Part shown: piece after piece, positions 1 to 12,002 of the stretch | How positions within the stretch are numbered: the stretch's first letter is position 1 | Layout of the letters: every line of letters begins with the position of its first letter | From: Punica granatum | Lineage: Eukaryota > Streptophyta > Magnoliopsida > Myrtales > Lythraceae | Length of the DNA: 64,000 nt | Assembly (NCBI RefSeq): GCF_007655135.1 | Contig: NC_045130.1 | Location: 5,456,001-5,520,000, forward strand | Direction: 5' to 3' | Position numbers and translations under genes: made by a program | The notes under the pieces: model-generated | The model's database searches: none | Told to the model about the DNA's origin: nothing | What the model saw: the letters and a program-made list of their open reading frames with translations, nothing else

Positions 1-529
1 CCCGGCTTTGACCGGATTCATTGAACACCTTACACGCGCTCTCGGTACTAGAGCAGGCACAGTAGAAATGGACCAAACAGTTCCTTATGAACACGTCCTT
101 GGGAAACCCGAGCTTCACCACATGGGCATGGACCTGCATTCCCTCGCCCAAAGCCCGGGCCTTTCCACAGGCCTGCAGCAGGAAAGTGAATGTATGCTTG
201 TTGGGTGCTACGCTGACGCTGCCCCAATGAATCGATGCATAAAAGGAGACCGACTCGAGGGGGGATTCACTGCGAGCGAGGCAGCGGATCAGGTTATTGG
301 CGGCAAAAACAGATGGTCGGGGGAGGGACAGGAAGACGGAGAGAGGGTAGCGAGCCGGCGGGGTTGACGGGGCGAGGGAGAGGAGGAGGAGGAGACGGCC
401 GATGAGATTGGCGTCCGTAGCATGGCCCGAGAGGACGAGTCGGGCATGGGACTGCTTGATTTGGGGGAGGGAAGGTTTTGGCGGGAGAGAGAAGGGAAAG
501 GCCGTTGGTTTTGGTCTTCTTGGGAACAT
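1..529 (-). CDS. PPR protein, N-terminal part, runs off left edge
   Basis: This is the 5' part of a pentatricopeptide-repeat protein of the plant PLS type, usually an organelle RNA-binding factor. The ATG is at 529 on the minus strand and the frame stays open to base 1, about 176 codons. The protein begins MFPRRPKPTAFPFSLPP and reaches PPR helices such as NKHTFTFLLQACGKARALGE and DVFIRNCLVHFY. It aligns almost residue for residue with the copy at 8033-9640, so the start is chosen by that match. No lesion is visible in this part. The rest of the gene lies to the left of the window, so its integrity is unknown. The family is certain; the target RNA cannot be told. Confidence 0.8.
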   Translation of the reverse strand, partial: MFPRRPKPTAFPFSLPPKPSLPQIKQSHARLVLSGHATDANLIGRLLLLLSLAPSTPPARYPLSVFLSLPRPSVFAANNLIRCLARSESPLESVSFYASIHWGSVSVAPNKHTFTFLLQACGKARALGEGMQVHAHVVKLGFPKDVFIRNCLVHFYCACSSTESACKVFNESGQSR

Positions 530-3513
530 AACATTTGATCACCCCAATCCCAACATAGCTGCGACAATCCCTCACCATATGTTTTGCATGAGAAATTATT
601 ACATAGGCTTACATCCCCATGTCAGAAATGGACTAATCTAATAAAAGAATTGCACATTGGAAGAGGACCCACTTGTTATTTTAGAAATAATTCAAATCTT
701 TAAAAAATGCCCACCCTACTTAAAAAATTTACCCCTACTCACTCTCGCTCCTCCATCTCCTTTCTGCACTTGTCGACAGGCATCACATGTGTCACCCCCG
801 TTCCCCGCCCCCCCCCCCCCCCCCCCCCCCCTCAAACCTAAATCACTCACTCTCCTCCATCTCTCTCTTTCATCTCCTTCTTGCAGTTACTGATTGTCGT
901 CACATGACTCTCCCCCCATCAGGCTCCCTTCCCTCGGTCACGTATCCCAAATTTATCTTGGACTCGAGATTCTTTTGACCTCGAGCTCGGAGGAACCCTG
1001 ACCCTGAGCTTGTAGTAAATTCGAGGAGGAAGCTGAATCCCTTTTTAGTGGCAGAGTACAGATGAGAGAAGTGTATTTCCGAGACACATGGAGTTCGAGA
1101 GGAGAGGGGTGTGTGATGTTATGGTTGTGCGAGTTGATGTTGAATTGCCAAAACAAAGACGACAATAATTTTGGATTTTTAAAATTAAATAAGACAATTC
1201 ATTTAATTGGAATATAAGTAAATAAGAATACGAAATTTGCAGAAGAATTTGGAATTTGCAGAAGAATTTTGTGTGAGAATTCAAGCTTTACACGACAGTT
1301 CCTTCAATTTTTTTCCCTTCCCTTTTTTGGGTAATTGATTTAGAGGCAAGTTTGATTTTAGAGCCTCTTATTTCAGCAAGAGGGTTCTCTTTCGGAGCTT
1401 TAACATCGGCCATAACAATCTACAGCAACCTTCGAGCTTGACTCTCCCAAATTTGATCAAGAACTCAAGAATAGGTTCGGCCTTCAGACCCAATAAATTG
1501 TTCTTGGACAATGCAAAGCTCGAGGTCGGAGGAAACTCGAGTCCAAGATACATTCAAGATAGATGGTCGGGGGAAGGGAGTTTGATGGTGGAAGGGCCAA
1601 GGGGCATGTGACGGCGGTCGGCAACCGCAAGGAGGAGATGAAGGACATAAGAGATGGAAGAGAGAGAGAGAGTGAGTGGGAGCAAATTTTCGAAATTGAG
1701 AAGATATGAACTCTTTCTAAAATAATAGGCGAGTCACCTTCTGACATAATGACATGTGTAATTCTCTTATTGATTTAGTCCATTTCTGATGTGGTGATCT
1801 AAGTCTATGTAATGATTTCTCGTTCTGCATCGTATTCTGTTCATGTCCTTTTGGATTGGATCAAAGAAACATCAACCCGGTCGAAAACCGGTTTGGGGTA
1901 TCCAAACAAGTGCTAATTGTCATTTGCAGGTTCTGGCCGGGGACCGATGGATGACGATTCTTTTCCAGAGACGACAGTCGGAGTGCCTGACTCAAACACT
2001 CTGAAAAGACCAACTCTAAGCTCATAAATCAGTAAGAGCAGGCGAATGTGACATTTGTTCGTTTGTTTCAACATCGAGAGACTTTTTCTTTGTTTCGGCG
2101 TGTGTGACCGTCTGGGCATGGTAGACTCGACCAAGACGCGGTTTGGAATATGTATACATGTAGAGTAATTCCATTGAGACAAAGTACAACCCTTTAATTA
2201 GTCGGTTAACCTCAGTTAAAGAGACATTTGGACAAAAATAAGATGAGCTACAATTACAAGGATTCCTTTAATATGCCCCTAGCGATGATCTTACTCAGTT
2301 AGACTACAACTTCAGCTATCGAAGGCTGGCTCTTGGGACCGTCCTCGAGGCAATGGCATCCAAGGTTCGCCACATCGAGACCCGTATTGACATATTTGAC
2401 TTATTAGCCGCAATGCCCTCTCTTGTCAAGCCGAAACCCAATATTTTTGGCGTTATAATCGTGCAGCAACAAAAACTCATCAGATTTGTAACTCACCACT
2501 ATTACTATGTAGTTTGTACTGCTAATATGAACCACAGAATAAAAACTAAATCAATATGGCCCTTCCTAATCACTGCATATTAGGGGTTGTGGACTGATAA
2601 AATTGGAATCAGGATAGTTCCATGCACTGGCGAGCAAGATTGATAGAGAGAGAGAGATGGAGGGCAGTCCAATCTCTTTAATTTCCGACATGGCGATCGA
2701 CAATCTCATCACGAGAACTACCAAGGAGATCGACAAACTTGTCACAGGTACCAGCAAGGAACCTCTCCCATTCACCACTGGCCGGACCGGACAGAATCTC
2801 ATGGGCTCTTATCTTCGGAGTCTGTTGCTAGCCGTTTTAGAAGTGGCGGAATAAGGAGATGTTCGACCCTCAATTCATTCGCCCTTGCGCAGAAGCAGGT
2901 ATAATCTTCGAAGTGGTTAGGCATTTCGCTAGTGCAAACATCCTCCCTCGATGAGGATCGGAGACCTCAGGTTCTCAAGAAATTCTTATATCTTACGGAT
3001 ATAAGAATAATTGGATGATCTCTAATTGGATCTTATTTGAGGTCCATTTACTCTAAAAATTACTATTTGCATCAAGATTAATGATGGGGTCATTCATGTG
3101 ATATTGATGTCGATGATGAACTCTATATCTTTATATGTTTATATACACGCACTGTACTATTATAAAGGTTTTTTTGGGTGAACTTTTTCTTTTGACAGAA
3201 AGGGGAAAAAAGAAGGGAATCACGTTCTATTCTGTGCAACGTACGAGTCTCACGACTAGTATATATGAAAATAAAATTCAATTCTCACGCTGCCACACCA
3301 TTAAAAATATAAAACGGAACTTTCTCACATTGCACGACATCACTTATGCATCAAGAATTTTTTTGTATTATTTTATGATTAATTATGCAGAAAAAAATAT
3401 AGATTAATAAATATTATATTTTGAAATATTAGATATACAGTGAAATATATACTAAAAAATTTGATATACAATGAAAAGATAACGTACAAATCTTATATTA
3501 TAAGAATATAAAT
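530..3513. repeat. Intergenic part of segmental duplication, copy 1
   Basis: This stretch matches about 9641-12002 base for base with indels, as part of the duplication that also carries the PPR genes. It holds CT-rich upstream sequence of the PPR gene, a pure C run at 808-831 and AG-rich microsatellite at 2643-2657. Two short open frames (2353-2583 and 2657-2854) recur in copy 2, but a 2-base indel breaks the first and changes in the second are mostly replacement changes, so neither looks like a conserved gene. I recognise no complete gene here. Confidence 0.7.
808..831. repeat. Homopolymer C(24) tract
   Basis: Twenty-four consecutive C residues lie upstream of the PPR copy-1 gene. The matching place in copy 2 (near 9890-9910) has only a short C-rich stretch, so the run expanded after duplication or is an assembly artefact. 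Confidence 0.9.
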
Positions 3514-3766
3514 GGGAGAATGACACTGCAAGTCCTATAAATTTCCTATTCATGCAATTTTGGTCTTATAATTTTTAGGTACGGCAAATCAGTCCTATAT
3601 GTTAGGTTCTTAAGGCAATTTTAGTTCATTTCATGACTGACCGTCGATTAGCGCTGACGTAAACGCTAACGCCATTAACTTTGTCCACGTGGCAATTCGT
3701 GATTGGATAAAAAAAATATAAATTATAGAAAAAAAATTTAAAAAGTAAAAACCCAGCCCTTACTCA
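3514..3766. mobile_element. Remnant of long-TIR (MULE-like) element, left arm only
   Basis: The sequence starts GGGAGAATGACACTGCAAGT right after GAATATAAAT at 3504-3513. It is the left terminal arm of the complete element at 12003-12832. The similarity stops near 3766 and the right arm is missing here, so this copy lost its core and right end. The same insertion in both duplicates means it predates the segmental duplication. Confidence 0.65.
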
Positions 3767-4109
3767 CTGTAGGTGAGGGAAAATTATTTATATTTATTGC
3801 AACGAAAAATTATACAATTGCGTCCGCGCAACGCAAGGATCATGAACTATATATATATATATTTTTTAATATGAGATGAAGAATAAAACAGAAAATTTTT
3901 CTTTTCAGAACCGGAAAATGCTTGAAGTGAATCAATAGCTGAAACAAAAAACGAAAGAAGGAAAGAGAGAGGACGTAATGAAGTATATGTAGCATTCTAA
4001 AATGAAATTCAATGGAAGGTTGTTGGGACAGAGGCGAGCATCGTTCGTGAATTGCAACATAACCTGATTTCTTTTTTTCTTTTTTTCTTTCAACAAGGTG
4101 ACAGAAAAT
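3767..4109. other. AT-rich spacer without a recognised gene
   Basis: This AT-rich stretch lies between the truncated TIR element and the WRKY remnant. It contains a short AT microsatellite near 3850. I see no open frame or RNA gene. Confidence 0.5.
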
Positions 4110-4502
4110 TCAATTAGAAATCAATTCAGGGGAGGCCGTGCTGGCACCGCTCCGCTGAAGACTTTGTTCTGATTGGTTTACTACTCCTCTTGGTGGCAAT
4201 GCTGGCAGTGCTGCATCGCTCCGTTGAAGACTTCTTTCTGATTGGTTTGCTACTCCTCCAGGGGGCAGCGCTGGCAGTGTTGACGTGGTGACACCGCTGG
4301 CACAATTACTCCAGGTGGCAGCGCTGACGTGGTGACGCCGCTCCGCTGAAGACTTTTTTCTGATTGGTTTGCTACTCCTCCAGGTGGCAGTGCTGACGTG
4401 GTGGCACCGCTCTAGTAAAGACTTCCACCAGTTGTAGTAACTCCGGGGGTTCTTCCCTTTCACTTGCTTCTGCCTGTACTTCCTCCAGTTGTACCCCGTC
4501 AT
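4110..4502 (-). pseudogene. WRKY remnant of fusion copy 1
   Basis: This is the decayed counterpart of the WRKY exons at 13152-14366. The first WRKY core is changed to WRKYRQK, and the frame has an extra G before it (GACGGGG). Directly after PRSYY the sequence jumps into the C-terminal repeat region, so the first zinc finger, the inter-domain part and the whole second WRKY domain are deleted. The tail keeps two or three copies of the repeat seen in copy 2, for example GVANQSERSLQRS. It cannot bind DNA as a WRKY protein. Confidence 0.8.
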
Positions 4503-4798
4503 CCGATTCCTTGTTAGATTTCAAGGGGAAAAGTATCTCAGCGTCATCACAATTCTATTACATAAATTTCATACTTTCCAATAACTTAGACGATCTAAAA
4601 AAATAGTTAGGAGTTCAGGAAATTTTCTTTCAACTTGCACGATAACATTGAAACCTTCTAAACTCATTTTCACTCTCTCAATGACAGGGCAAAGAAACAA
4701 TCATATGGTACGCGTTAGATACAATCAAGGTCCACAGAGATGCAGGACATAAGAGTATATTTCAAAGAGGAAAAAAGTTGTTGCAATTAGGGACTGAC

Positions 4799-4918
4799 CT
4801 CGACATTGCTGACTATGGACTTTGCATCAGGAACTGGTGGTGGCTGTAGAGAATGCTCTGCAAGGCGAGGCTGCAAGGATGACACGGATGTCAATCTCTG
4901 TTGCTGAGAAGCCTGACA
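4799..4918 (-). pseudogene. Small exon before WRKY domain, copy 1
   Basis: This matches the 37-codon exon at 14611-14721. It reads [12 protein letters not shown] and then [15 protein letters not shown], with one extra proline codon relative to copy 2. Splice borders (acceptor CTGTCAG, donor GAG/GTCAG) are preserved, but the neighbouring exons are broken, so it is part of a pseudogene. Confidence 0.6.
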
Positions 4919-5074
4919 GAAACAAAAAACAAGCATCTCAAAATTCTTCCTTAGTAATTGCTTGTCTGAGTATGGAAAAAGGTAAAGGTAAATGCTAGAG
5001 AGTTGAATCATCAAAATATACTAGCAATTGACGGTAAATTTCATCTTTCATAAGATGGCTAGCATGTATTTTTA

Positions 5075-5307
5075 GGTGGTGTTTGGTTTCATAGTAGGAT
5101 TTTAGAATTGTAATTTTGATTTTGATTTTGAGTGGTATAAATGGGGCCCACCCTTTGACTTTGTAAGAGTTATATTGTTTTGTTGTGGGAAAAAGTAATA
5201 TAAATGGGACCCACTCTTTGAGTTTGTATGAGTTATTTTGTTTTGTAGTGGGTAGAATTAAGTTAGAATTGTGATTCTAAAATACAACTCTGAAGCCAAA
5301 CAGAGCC
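5075..5307. mobile_element. Tourist-like MITE, 233 bp, with TTA target duplication
   Basis: Terminal inverted repeats are GGTGGTGTTTGGTTTCA on the left and the inverse of GGCTCTGTTTGGCTTCA on the right. TTA flanks both ends at 5072-5074 and 5308-5310. The paralogous site near 14880 is empty and has one TTA (GTATTTACCCTG), which proves a clean insertion. Three-base TTA duplication and these ends fit PIF/Harbinger-derived Tourist MITEs. It sits just downstream of the linker exon of fusion copy 1. Confidence 0.9.
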
Positions 5308-5310
5308 TTA

Positions 5311-5536
5311 CCCTGATATGGGTGATCTTTACCTGCAATTGGGATGACAGCCGAATATGTTCCTCCATTATCCCTTGCGAGCTCTGGCTTGGTTCGGCAT
5401 CACCTTCAATCGACTTCTCTTCTGAACCTCTCCTTTTGAACAGACTTCCCTTTTGAGCTGTCACCTTCAACAGACTTACCTTCCAAGCTCTCAAAAGATG
5501 ATATAATGCTTAATGTGAGTGATTTCTCTTCTGTTC
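5311..5536 (-). pseudogene. Charged linker exon, copy 1, frameshifted
   Basis: This is homologous to the linker exon at 14883-15115, with the same acceptor (GGGAACAG followed by AAGAG). A 14-base deletion in the middle (near 5425) relative to copy 2 breaks the frame between the part with EGKSVEGD and the part with [10 protein letters not shown]. It is therefore non-coding as a fusion exon. Confidence 0.65.
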
Positions 5537-5823
5537 CCGCACAAAAGAAGAATAAACTGCAGGTGTCAGCTAAATCAAGGATACTACTGAATAATTCAGA
5601 ATATACAGCAGAGGCAGAAGCAGCACAGCAAAAACACTGATGCGAAGAAACGAATTTTAGATTGAACTGGAGCAGAAACCCAGAGTAAGCAGAAGAAGTG
5701 AAGAAACAGTAATCGGAAAATTCAAGAAACAGCTAGACCAAGAAAGAGCCAGCAACGCAAGATACGAGTGATTTTGGATACTGGACATTGAGGAGAAGAC
5801 CATTGAGCTAAACTACAAATGGA

Positions 5824-7382
5824 TTATTTCTGACCTTTTATTTTTGTCGAATGTTTATTGCCCACTTTTTCTATTGAGAAGCTCAACGGTGGGCAATAGC
5901 AGAGGCTAATCAGTTCCAGCTCTGGTGCCATGCGCAATCCATGAGAGATGCTCACTAGTCGAGGCAAATAATGCAGTGACATCTTCTTCAACTTGGGTAG
6001 GAAACAAGAGTTCTCATACAGGGTAGAGTCTTCACAGGTCACCAAACTCGTAACATCATCACAGTCTTCGACGGTCAGCTCCTCTAAGTTAGATAGATCG
6101 CCAAGTAATTCTGGTGTGAAAATAATGGCCAGCTGTGGACATGTTTGCAAGGTCAAGCATTTGAGATTGCAAAAGCATTTTCTGTATGGTCCTGTGAATG
6201 TTCCTCTTAAGCTCTTCATGTAATATATGTAGAGAAATTCCAGAGATCCAAGAATATGCCCAGCAAAGGAGTATTCGGATACTATCTCGCTATTGCTCTC
6301 TTCCTCGGAGAAATCAAACCCATCAAGGAGGTAGCGAATCTCATTGCACTCACCAATGATACAACACTTCAGTTGCTGCATATTCTCTATCCCAAATTCA
6401 GATAGCTTAGTCACAGTAGCGTGGCGATCCAAGAAAAAAGCAGTTGAATGGTGGAGCGCCTTCTTAATATCAGTGGGGGCACCCACACCATTTACGTACT
6501 TGAGGCATCTGTCCCACCGTTCGAGCTCATACTGAAGATCCTGAGGGAATCGGGACATGATGCGATTTGCATGACGGCCCACGGTAAACCTGAAACAATC
6601 AATTGGCATGCTGTACCGATTGAAGTTCATGAGATGTTCCACATACGGGACGTATAGCTTAAGTGTGTTTAGCATCCTCAAGCCACAAATTTCGTCAAAA
6701 ATAGCTTTTATACATCTTTCCCACCTCTTATCCTCTGGATCCACATCAATACTCAATTCTTCTAGCTTAGATAAAGCAGAAATAGTCCCTTCAGGAATCA
6801 ACACAATTGGTTCACTCTCGTTCCTTTCAGAGTTAATGTCACCACGGAATGACAGTTCCAGGCATCCAAGGTTGGTTAGTTTCACAACCTCCTCCGGTAG
6901 ATTAAATATCTCTGTCCCATGAAGATCTAGCACCTCCAGCTGTTTGAGTTCCCCGATTTTCGGAGGCAAAACTGTTAGGAGCTCGCAATGGTTTAGAAAA
7001 AGTTTTTTGAGAGAACATAACCGGAACAAAGATTCAGGCAATGTCTTGATATGAGTTCTGGATAAGTTCAGTACTTGGAGAGCAGGCATATGCTCAAAAA
7101 AGGTGGTAGGAATCGTTCTGAGTTTACAGTTCCTGTGCAGGTATAGTGCTTTCAGTGTCTGGCACCGTGGGCCTTCAGGCAGCTCAGTTACTTGACTCTG
7201 CATTAAGTATATCTCTTTGGTGCTTCAGTCCATTTTAAACCTGCTTGCATGAGCATAGTACCCCGATCTTCTAGCTGAGTTCCTAAATTCATCGCCTGAG
7301 ATTGGGCTGTTGACCCGTAAGTCCTCACAACTTTCTGTACCTTTTTCAACTGTCTTAAGACCACCAACCCGACTGGATGTAC
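5824..7382 (-). pseudogene. NLR-type LRR exon of fusion copy 1, frameshifted
   Basis: This LRR region of the CC-NB-LRR type is about 90 percent identical by eye to 15686-17262. A long open part (5824-7203, 459 codons) carries repeats such as [18 protein letters not shown] and [18 protein letters not shown]. Upstream the frame is broken twice: one extra A in the stretch after LRQL, and a 25-base deletion removing the segment before EEIYLMQSQ, near 7214. The acceptor to the kinase part is still recognisable at 7383. The open part might be translated as an LRR-only fragment, but nothing supports that. Confidence 0.8.
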
Positions 7383-7546
7383 CTGCACAGAGAAAATATA
7401 CATTATATCTGTTTTTGGCTTCAATGTAGAAAAGTGAATTTTGGACTAGTTCACGAAGCTAAATCAATGGACGAAAAACACAAAAGCATGTTAATATTGG
7501 TAAAAGTAAACCTTATTTAAAGAAATACGTGTTCTTTTTTCAGCGA

Positions 7547-7828
7547 AACCTTACCGCGTTTTGGAGACAATTCAAGCAATCGACTCTCTCTCTCTCTCTC
7601 TCTCATAAAAGGCCTTTGCTGCGGGTTCTCATCCATAGCACATTTTAGCCAACTTTACGACTTCTTTGTCTCCCCCTCCCTGCAGAAGATAAAAACAAAA
7701 TTGAATGGATTAACTCAGATTGAGATATTTTAGGCGAGAGAATTTCTCAAAGGAACAAAACAAAATTAGGAATTTGGCTGTTGTGAAAGATACTATACTC
7801 TTCCTTGTTTCAGAAGATCTCGGCTTGG
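7547..7828 (-). pseudogene. Kinase last-exon remnant, copy 1, and duplication breakpoint
   Basis: This matches the final kinase exon and following intron at 17813-18320. About 180 bases of the exon are deleted; the sequence jumps from the KEVVKLAKK region to the acceptor. A CT microsatellite expanded at 7581-7604. Similarity to copy 2 stops near 7828, which marks the end of the copy-1 unit. The upstream kinase exons are absent. Confidence 0.65.
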
Positions 7829-8032
7829 AGAAAATTCGATAAATCTTATTGGTCTCACTTTCCCCTTCCGGAAACTTCGCAGACGGCCCCGATAAACTCG
7901 TTCCTTAATCGAAATAGGCCGACTGAGAGATGGGCCATCCGGCCCAACAAAAACCGGGCCAGTGGGCTTTCTTGCTTCTGCCCTCCCCAGTTCTCTTCGT
8001 CCTCCTCCTCCTCCTCCTCGGTTTTTACCAAA

Positions 8033-9640
8033 TTAAGGTTTAGGTAATTGCCAGCCTCTCACTATGCTCCTGATGGTATTTTCCTTCTCTTCCTCCCCGA
8101 TATCGTGCGAGACTGATGAAGTATCTGGTCTGTATCCTGCTTCCACTATCCTCTTCTCAATGCAATCGAGCATCTTGTAAATCTCCAAACAACGCTCGTA
8201 GTTTTACTTGCTTTTCGCTCGATCATCAGCCCCCTGACTCTAACAACATCTGCCCATTTCCTTGCTTTAGCGTATATATTGGATAATTGCACATAATGTC
8301 CGTTATGGAGGGGGTCCAAGTTAATCAGTTTATTACCAATCTCTTCACCCAACTCGACTAAGCCATGGACTTTACAAGCACCAAGTAGCCCACAGGACAG
8401 GGTCTGCAGAAACCTTCATGCTCTCGATCAATTCGATGGCTTCATGAATATGTCCAGCACGACCCAAAAGATCGATCATGCAACCATAATGCTCCATCTC
8501 GGGCTCGATCCCATATTTTTCTGTCATCAGCTCGTAATATCTTCTACCTTCATCAACCAACCCTGAACGACTACAGGCACTGAAGACCCCAACAAAGGTC
8601 ACACTTGCTGGTTCCAGGCCTTCGTCCAGAAAACTCTCGAATAGGACAAGAGCCTCCCTCCCGAGTCCATGAGTGGCTAATCCACAAATCATCGCATTCC
8701 AGGTCCAGATATTTCTCTTACTCATTTGCTCGAACACATATCTCGAATGCTCGATGGACCCGCATTTCGCATACATGTCCACTAGAGCTGTTCCGAGTGG
8801 TACAGTCATAGGGAAATTCAACGAATCTATGATAGAGTGAACCAAACGGCCCTGCCAGAGCAGACCCAGCTGAGCTGAGGCCGAGAGGACCGTCACCAAG
8901 ATCGCCTCATTAGGCCTCAGTAGATCGCTCTCTCTCATCTTTCTAAAGCACTGCGGCCCTTCTTCGAGCTTCCCATTCTGGACGTAACCTGTGATCATCG
9001 CCGTCCAAGAAATTACATCCCTCTCTGGCATTTCATCGAACATCTTCTGCGCAACGTCAATCCGCCCATCCCTAGCAAGCCCCGTGATCATTGCGTTCCA
9101 CGTGACAACGTCCCGGCTTTGACCCGATTCATTGAACACCTTACACGAGCTCTCGGTACTAGAGCAGGCACAGTAGAAATGGACCAAACAGTTCCTTATG
9201 AACACGTCCTTGCGAAACCCGAGCTTCACCACATGGGCATGGACCTGCATTCCTTCGCCCAAAGCTCGGGCCTTTCCACAGGCCTGCAGCAGGAAAGTGA
9301 ATGTGTGCTTGTTGGGTGCTACGCCGACGCTACCCCCATGAATCGAGGCATAAAAGGACACCGACTCGAGGGGGGATTCACTGCGAGCGAGGCAGCGGAT
9401 CAGGTTATTGGCGGCAAAAACAGATGGTCGGGGGAGGGACCGGAAGACGGAGAGAGGGTAGCGAGCCGGCGGGGTTGACTGGGCGAGGGAGAGGAGGAGG
9501 AGGAGCCGGCCGATGACATTGGCGTCGGCGGCATGTCCCGAGAGGACGAGTCGGACATGGGACTGCTTGATTTGGGGGAGCGAAGGTTTTGGCGGGAGAG
9601 ATGAGGGAAGGGCCGTTGGTTTTGGTCTTCTTCGGAACAT
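8033..9640 (-). pseudogene. PPR protein with two frameshifts
   Basis: This is a PLS-class PPR gene, a likely organellar RNA-binding factor. From the ATG at 9640 the frame runs 422 codons and shows motif series such as DVVTWNAMITGLARDGR, DVISWTAMITGYVQNGK and NIWTWNAMICGLATHG. At about 8381-8387 a small deletion shifts the frame (WATWCL then stop, where WATLLGACK is expected). The E motif goes on in a second frame (GHYVQLSNIYAKARKW, near 8260-8300). Near 8205 it shifts again to a third frame (EIYKMLDCIEKR, then GEEEKENTIRS) and stops at 8033. No DYW domain is left. Two shifts suggest a pseudogene, though errors in the sequence are possible. Confidence 0.75.
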
Positions 9641-12002
9641 AGCATTTGATCACCCCAATCCCAACATAGCTGTGACAATCACTCACCATATGTTCTACAT
9701 GAGAAATTATTACGTAGACTTAGATCGCTACATTAGAAATGGACTAATCAAATAAGAGAATTATACTTGTTACTAAATCAAAAGACGACACATTCATTAT
9801 TTTAGAAAGAGTTCAAATCTTCGCAATTTCAAAAATTTGCTCCTGCTCGCTCTTGCTCTACCATCTTTTTTCTGCAGTTGTCGACTGCCGTCACATGTCC
9901 CTCCCCCATCACTCACTCTCCATCCCCTCATCACTCTTTCTCTTCCATCTCTCTCCTTCATCTCCTCCCTGTAGTTGTCGACCGCCGTCACATGCCCCTC
10001 CCACCGTCAGGCTCCCTTCCCTCGGCCACCTATCTCGAATTTATCTTGGACTCAAGGTTCTTTCGACCTCGATTTTTGCGCTTTCCTCGCCGGAGGGAAT
10101 CAAGGTCGAAGGAAGCCTGAGCTTGTCGTAAATTCGAGGAGGAAGCTGAACCCCTTTTTAGTGGCAGAGTAGAAAGGAGACAAGTGTGCTTCCTAGACAC
10201 ATAGAGTTCGAGAGGAGAGGGGTGTGATGTTATGGCTATGCGAGCTAATACTGGATTGCCAAACAATCTGCATCAACCTTCGAGCTTAGACAAATTCATT
10301 CAATTTGAATATAAGTAATAATTTCTTGTTATGCATCATATTTTGTTCATGTCCTTTTGGATTGGATCAAATAAGCATCGATCGGTTGAAACCCGGTTCA
10401 GGTATCAAAACAAGTGCTAATTGTCATTTTCAGGTTCCGGCCGGCGACCGATGGATGACGATTCTTTTCCAGAAACGACAGTCAGAGTGCCGGACTCAAA
10501 CACTCTCAAAAGACCAACTCTAAGCTCATAAATCAGTAAGAGCAGGTGAATGTGGCATTTATTCGTTTGTTTCAACCTCGACATACTTTTTCTTTGTTTC
10601 GGCGTGTGTCCGTCTGGGCATGGTAGACTCGGCCAAGACGCGGTTTGATATATATATGTAGACTAATTCCAAGTACAACCCTTCAATTAGTCGGATTCCT
10701 TTAATATGCCCCTAGCGATGATCTTACTCAGTTAGACTACAACTTCAGCTATCGAAGGCTGGCTCTTGGGACCGTCCTCGAGGCAATGGCATCCAAGGTT
10801 CCACATCGAGACCCGTATGGGCATATTTGACTTATTAGCTGCAGGACCCTCTCTTGTCAAGCCGAAATCCGATATTTTTGGCATTATAATCCTGCAGCAA
10901 CACAAACTCATCAGATTTGTAACTCGCCATTATTACTATGTAGTGTGTACTGCTAATATGAACCACAGAATACAAACTAAATCAATGTGGCCCTTCCTAA
11001 TCACTGCAGATTGGGGGCTGTGGACTGATAAAATTGGAATTAAGACAGTCCCGTGCATGTTGAGCAAGATAGACAGAGAGAGAAAGAGAGAGAGATCGAG
11101 GGCAGTCTAATCTCTTTAATTTCCTACATGGCGATCGACAATCTCATCACAAGAACTACCAAGGAGATCGACAATCTTGTCACAGGTACTAGCAAGAAAC
11201 CTCTCCCTTTCACCACTGACCGGACCGGACGGAATCTCATGGGTTCTTATCTTCGGAATCCGTTGCTAGCCATTTTGGAAGTGGCGGTTTAAGGAGATAT
11301 TCGACCCTTAATTCACTCGCCCTTGTGCAGAAGCAGGTATAATCTTCGAGGTGGTTAGGCATTTCGCTAGTGCAAACGTACTTGATGAGGATCGGAGACG
11401 TCAGGTTCTCAAGAAATTCTTATGTCTTACGGATATAAGAATTATTGGATGATCTATAATTGGATATTATTTGAGGTGCATTTACTCTAAATATTACTAT
11501 TTGTATCAAGATTAATGATGGGGTCATTAGTGTGATATTGATTTCCATGATGATTCTTTTTCTTTATTTGTTATCATATATACACACATACTATACTATT
11601 ATAAAGTTTTTTTTGGGATTTTTTGGGTGAACTTTCTCTTTGGTTAAAAATTATGATTTATACAATATATAATAAAAATCGACAAAAGGGGAAAAAATGG
11701 AATCACGTTTTATCCGATGTAACGCACAAGTCCCACGATTAGTGTATAAAAAAACAAAGTTCCAAGCTAAATTCTCATACTGCAACATCATCAAAAATAT
11801 AAAACGAAACTTCCTCACGTCGCACAACCTCACTTATGAATTAAGAAAATTTTTGTATATTTTATCATTAATTATGCAGTAGAATTTACAGACTAAAAAA
11901 TATTATATTTTGAAATATTAGATATATGATGAAATATATACTAAAAAATTTGATATACAATGAAAAGATAACATACAAATCTTATATTATAAGAATATAA
12001 AT
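9641..12002. repeat. Intergenic part of segmental duplication, copy 2
   Basis: This is the counterpart of 530-3513. It holds the CT-rich upstream region of the PPR gene, an AG microsatellite near 11070-11096 and AT-rich DNA up to the long-TIR element. The open frames 10766-11110 and 11053-11292 are the copies of those at 2353 and 2657 and are not supported as genes. Confidence 0.7.

Noticed and set aside
2353..2854. Two short frames repeated at 10766-11292
   Set aside because: A 2-base indel breaks the first frame between copies, and differences in the second are mostly amino-acid replacing; no sign of coding constraint.
7880..8060. GGCCCA/TGGGCC motifs and TC-rich stretch resembling a promoter with leader
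   Set aside because: The right part encodes the end of the PPR gene on the other strand, and no plausible plus-strand gene follows.
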